From J051 sp040752255 (GTDB lineage Bacteria > Armatimonadota > Fimbriimonadia > Fimbriimonadales > ATM1), in contig JBFMFD010000025.1 of the NCBI GenBank assembly GCA_040752255.1, positions 1 through 22,290 of the forward strand: a DNA stretch of 22,290 nt, written 5' to 3'. Position 1 is the first letter of the stretch, and the number at the start of each line of letters is the position of its first letter. The notes beneath the pieces are model-generated. The model did no database searches and had not been told where the DNA came from. It was given only the letters and a program-made list of their open reading frames with translations. This document shows positions 20,595 through 22,290 of this stretch, piece by piece. A program made the translations under genes and the position numbers.

Positions 20595-20790
20595 CTACCA
20601 GGTCACCGTGCCCCTACTCAGGTAGTCCCACCACTCGTTTCCCGACGCCGACACAACCGGCGCGACGACAAACGTCCCGCTCCGCAGATACGTCGTCGAG
20701 CCGCCGCTGTCGGACTTCGAAACCCGCGCGCCGAAGCCGTTGTACTTAAACGCGTTCGTCGTCATGCCTGGCCTCGAGATCGAGGTTACC
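20595..20790 (-). pseudogene. RHS core fragment of module C1 with short tail
   Basis: RHS homology begins exactly at GGTAACC of the 28-bp repeat (20790) and covers VTSISRPGMTTNAFKYNGF, GARVSKSDSGGSTTYLRSGT and FVVA. The frame then ends with a unique tail of about 20 residues (PVVSASGNEWWDYLSRGTVTW) at TAG 20597-20595, which directly touches the next ATG. It uses the same core variant as C4 (SGGSTTYLRSGT), unlike C2 and C6 (SSGSN-YLR-SSGLIG). No independent start codon is obvious. The core end and the toxin body are missing. Confidence 0.78.
20763..20790 (-). repeat. RHS junction repeat, copy in C1
   Basis: The 28-bp repeat, identical to the C7 copy. Its GGTAACC end is the exact upstream limit of RHS homology here. 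The 48 bases between it and the stop of the upstream lipoprotein gene (20839) are unique. Confidence 0.85.
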
Positions 20791-20838
20791 CCAATCGCGG
20801 GATGAGCGAGTTTTGGCTTTCGGTCTGCCCCCTGGCGC

Positions 20839-21345
20839 TTAGTCTGGCGGCTCCTCGTTGACATAGTTTGTCTCATTATAGAAGTATTCTGGGAATCCAG
20901 CATCTTCGACCCGCCGGAACACGAGCTCGCCGCCTCGGAACCGCAAATAAGCTCTGTAACTGTCAGCGGCGTCGCCACCCCTTATTCCCAGCTCCGCCCC
21001 CTCGGCAAGCAGTGTGATGGATGCATCGAGGACCGCCGCTAGGTCGCTATACGCACCCCTGAGGATCACAATCGGCTCGCCATCATACCACACCTCGATC
21101 CGCTCCACCACCTCCGCGGGTGAGGACTCCGAGCCACCGAACCACAGACCAGCGTCCACTTCCGGCTGGTAAGGGCGCAGCGTAATCACCGCACGATATT
21201 TCCCCTGCGCCGTCTCGATGCGGCGAGCGGTAGACGGATTGGCGTCCTCCGTAGTCTCAGGGCCTTGCTGCCCCGCACCGCAACCGGTGAGAGCCAGGCA
21301 GATAACCGACCAGCACATGACTCCGATTACTGGTGAACAATTCAT
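20839..21345 (-). CDS. Hypothetical lipoprotein downstream of the HINT toxin
   Basis: This encodes 168 residues from ATG 21345, chosen over an earlier in-frame start because AGGAGG lies 5 bases upstream and the lipoprotein signal begins there (MNCSPVIGVMCWSVICLALT then GC, Cys22). The mature part is acidic and beta-rich (GKYRAVITLRPYQPEVDAGL, ERIEVWYDGEPIVILRGAYS, YRAYLRFRGGELVFRRVEDA). No family is recognised. Its ATG overlaps the TGA of the upstream immunity candidate, and the Shine-Dalgarno site lies inside that gene, so the two are translationally coupled. It could be a second immunity or accessory protein acting in the periplasm. Confidence 0.65.
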   Translation of the reverse strand: MNCSPVIGVMCWSVICLALTGCGAGQQGPETTEDANPSTARRIETAQGKYRAVITLRPYQPEVDAGLWFGGSESSPAEVVERIEVWYDGEPIVILRGAYSDLAAVLDASITLLAEGAELGIRGGDAADSYRAYLRFRGGELVFRRVEDAGFPEYFYNETNYVNEEPPD

Positions 21346-21884
21346 CTTAGCCTCCTGTATCGATTTGCGGGCCGTACTGAAACCCAAGGCGGACGGAACT
21401 CATGCGAGTATATCGATAGCAACCCGCCGCCGTCTCCAAGGCAGACGGCGTACTCCGAGGTCCTGATCCATGACATCTCATCGGACTCATACCCGGCGGA
21501 GACCAGGCTGTCAAGAGTGCACTCTGCGCCGCTTGGCATGTGCTCAGCCAGGTAGTCGTTCGGCCCCACCGCTATCCCGGTGATCGCGGTGGCTGTCTCC
21601 CTAAGGAACGGAGGCCCCGTCGGGACTTCCTGCGCCGAGAGTAGGACTTCGTCGTAGCCTGTGAAGAACCCACTTCGAGCCAACAGAATCAGGCCCTCCG
21701 CGGTGACCAGCGGTAGACCAAAAGCCTCCCGCGACGACGGGACAAGGGTTGCCACTTCTTCTGGACGTGCTCGACCTGAATCCACGATCGAAATCACCGC
21801 GCATCTAAGTGAGTCGACGAACTCAGCATATTGAGTAATAGTCTTGCTGAGAGTCAGGTAGGGGCCAAGCGAACAGCGATTCAT
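21342..21884 (-). CDS. Putative immunity protein for the HINT-RHS toxin
   Basis: This encodes 180 residues with no signal peptide or membrane helix. Seen stretches are ITQYAEFVDSLRCAVISIVD, FGLPLVTAEGLILLARSGFF, GIAVGPNDYLAEHMPSGAEC and EYAVCLGDGGGLLSIYSHEF. The last of these resembles the short motif of SUKH/Imm-like folds only loosely, so no family is assigned. Its ATG is 7 bases after the stop of the toxin gene, with GGAGAG overlapping that stop, and its own stop overlaps the next gene. This is the standard place for a cognate immunity gene. Confidence 0.62.
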   Translation of the reverse strand: MNRCSLGPYLTLSKTITQYAEFVDSLRCAVISIVDSGRARPEEVATLVPSSREAFGLPLVTAEGLILLARSGFFTGYDEVLLSAQEVPTGPPFLRETATAITGIAVGPNDYLAEHMPSGAECTLDSLVSAGYESDEMSWIRTSEYAVCLGDGGGLLSIYSHEFRPPWVSVRPANRYRRLR

Positions 21885-21891
21885 CGCTTAA

Positions 21892-22290
21892 CTACTCTCC
21901 GGGACCGGGCGGACGTCCCGGTCCCCGCTTCGGATTCCCTCGACCCTTCTTTGGTGATTTCCATATGAAATCGTGGTAGTGTGGGTCGCCTGAACCATGG
22001 TCGTGCCCCACATCGAAGTCCTTCTTCGCCCTGCCAAACTCGTCATATTCGCGAATCGTCCCCTGCCCAGGCTTTGGTTCACTGACAAGCATGCCATTAG
22101 GGGGTCCTCCCTCTATCGGAAGGGCATCTCCAGCACCCCGTGGCCCGGGCGCCTTGGCACACATATTATGTACCCAAACCGCCTCGCCTTTTGCAACCAC
22201 GAAGTACGTGTGAGTACCGGAGACCTCGAAGTTGTACACCTGCGCGCCGCCAGTCGTCATCACCGAGGTGACCCGCAGAGTGCCGTCCGG
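21892..22290 (-). CDS. C-terminal end of RHS/polymorphic toxin: HINT end plus tip (5' part beyond window)
   Basis: The frame is open to the right edge and 132 residues are visible. They begin with the end of a HINT (hedgehog/intein-like) domain: QVYNFEVSGTHTYFVV and GEAVWVHN, the usual self-cleavage end with a terminal His-Asn. A Pro/Gly-rich linker follows, then a tip of about 70 residues: PPNGMLVSEPKPGQGTIREY, DEFGRAKKDFDVGHDHGSGD and PHYHDFIWKSPKKGRG. The His/Asp cluster (GHDHGSGDPHYHD) is likely the active site. From memory it resembles polymorphic-toxin tips of the Ntox24-like kind, but I am not sure of the family name. An RHS core upstream, outside the window, is expected but not seen. 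An immunity candidate follows 7 bases later. Confidence 0.78.
   Translation of the reverse strand, partial: PDGTLRVTSVMTTGGAQVYNFEVSGTHTYFVVAKGEAVWVHNMCAKAPGPRGAGDALPIEGGPPNGMLVSEPKPGQGTIREYDEFGRAKKDFDVGHDHGSGDPHYHDFIWKSPKKGRGNPKRGPGRPPGPGE

Noticed and set aside
13552..20790. Six copies of a 28-bp repeat, possible CRISPR array
   Set aside because: Spacing is irregular (about 0.6-3.6 kb), the repeat is coding sequence of the RHS core, and no Cas genes are present.
20791..20978. N-terminal extension of the C1 RHS fragment to 20978
   Set aside because: It overlaps the 3' end of the lipoprotein gene in another frame, and RHS homology starts only at 20790.
11878..22290. Insertion sequence or transposon as the mover of the array
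   Set aside because: No transposase, integrase or terminal inverted repeat was found; RHS homology alone explains the repeats.

Overview
The window looks like chromosomal DNA of a high-G+C bacterium with two membranes. It encodes several lipoproteins and a small protein that looks like an outer-membrane beta-barrel. The set of housekeeping genes and the many start codons sitting 6-12 bases after a TANNNT-type -10 box (leaderless-style) would suit a less-studied phylum such as Armatimonadota, or a Deinococcota-like gene expression style. That placement is a guess, not something the sequence proves. No rRNA, tRNA, transposase or CRISPR array was recognised.

Left half (1-11.75 kb), ordinary chromosome: a DUF4127 protein cut by the left edge (minus), a membrane protein with a zinc ribbon (plus), the ComM/YifB AAA+ ATPase (plus), a small barrel-like protein (minus), a short-type transaldolase (minus), two paralogous lipoproteins in tandem (minus), a polysaccharide-flippase-like membrane protein behind a hairpin-rich leader (plus), parA-parB (minus), nadC-birA (plus, ATGA overlap) and a small metallophosphoesterase (minus).

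Right half (about 11.88-22.29 kb), accessory: a one-directional (minus) array derived from an RHS polymorphic-toxin locus. At the right edge is the C-terminal end of a HINT-type RHS toxin with its own tip, followed by a probable immunity gene and a lipoprotein gene. Downstream come seven displaced modules, called C1 to C7 here (right to left). Each has a piece of the same RHS core followed by a different gene. Only C2 keeps a full core end, linker and toxin-like tip. In the other six, the RHS piece runs in frame into a short unrelated tail of about 11-37 residues. In all modules the RHS frame stops within -4 to +8 bases of the start of the next gene. A 28-bp repeat with a CCTCGA/TCGAGG inverted core, which encodes VTSISRPGM, recurs in six places and marks several breakpoints.

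The simplest reading is a bank of disarmed toxin cassettes: toxin bodies deleted, stop-to-start junctions and immunity-type genes kept. Many of the kept genes encode lipoproteins or membrane-anchored proteins, so the protected compartment may be the envelope. The functions of these genes are inferred from position only.
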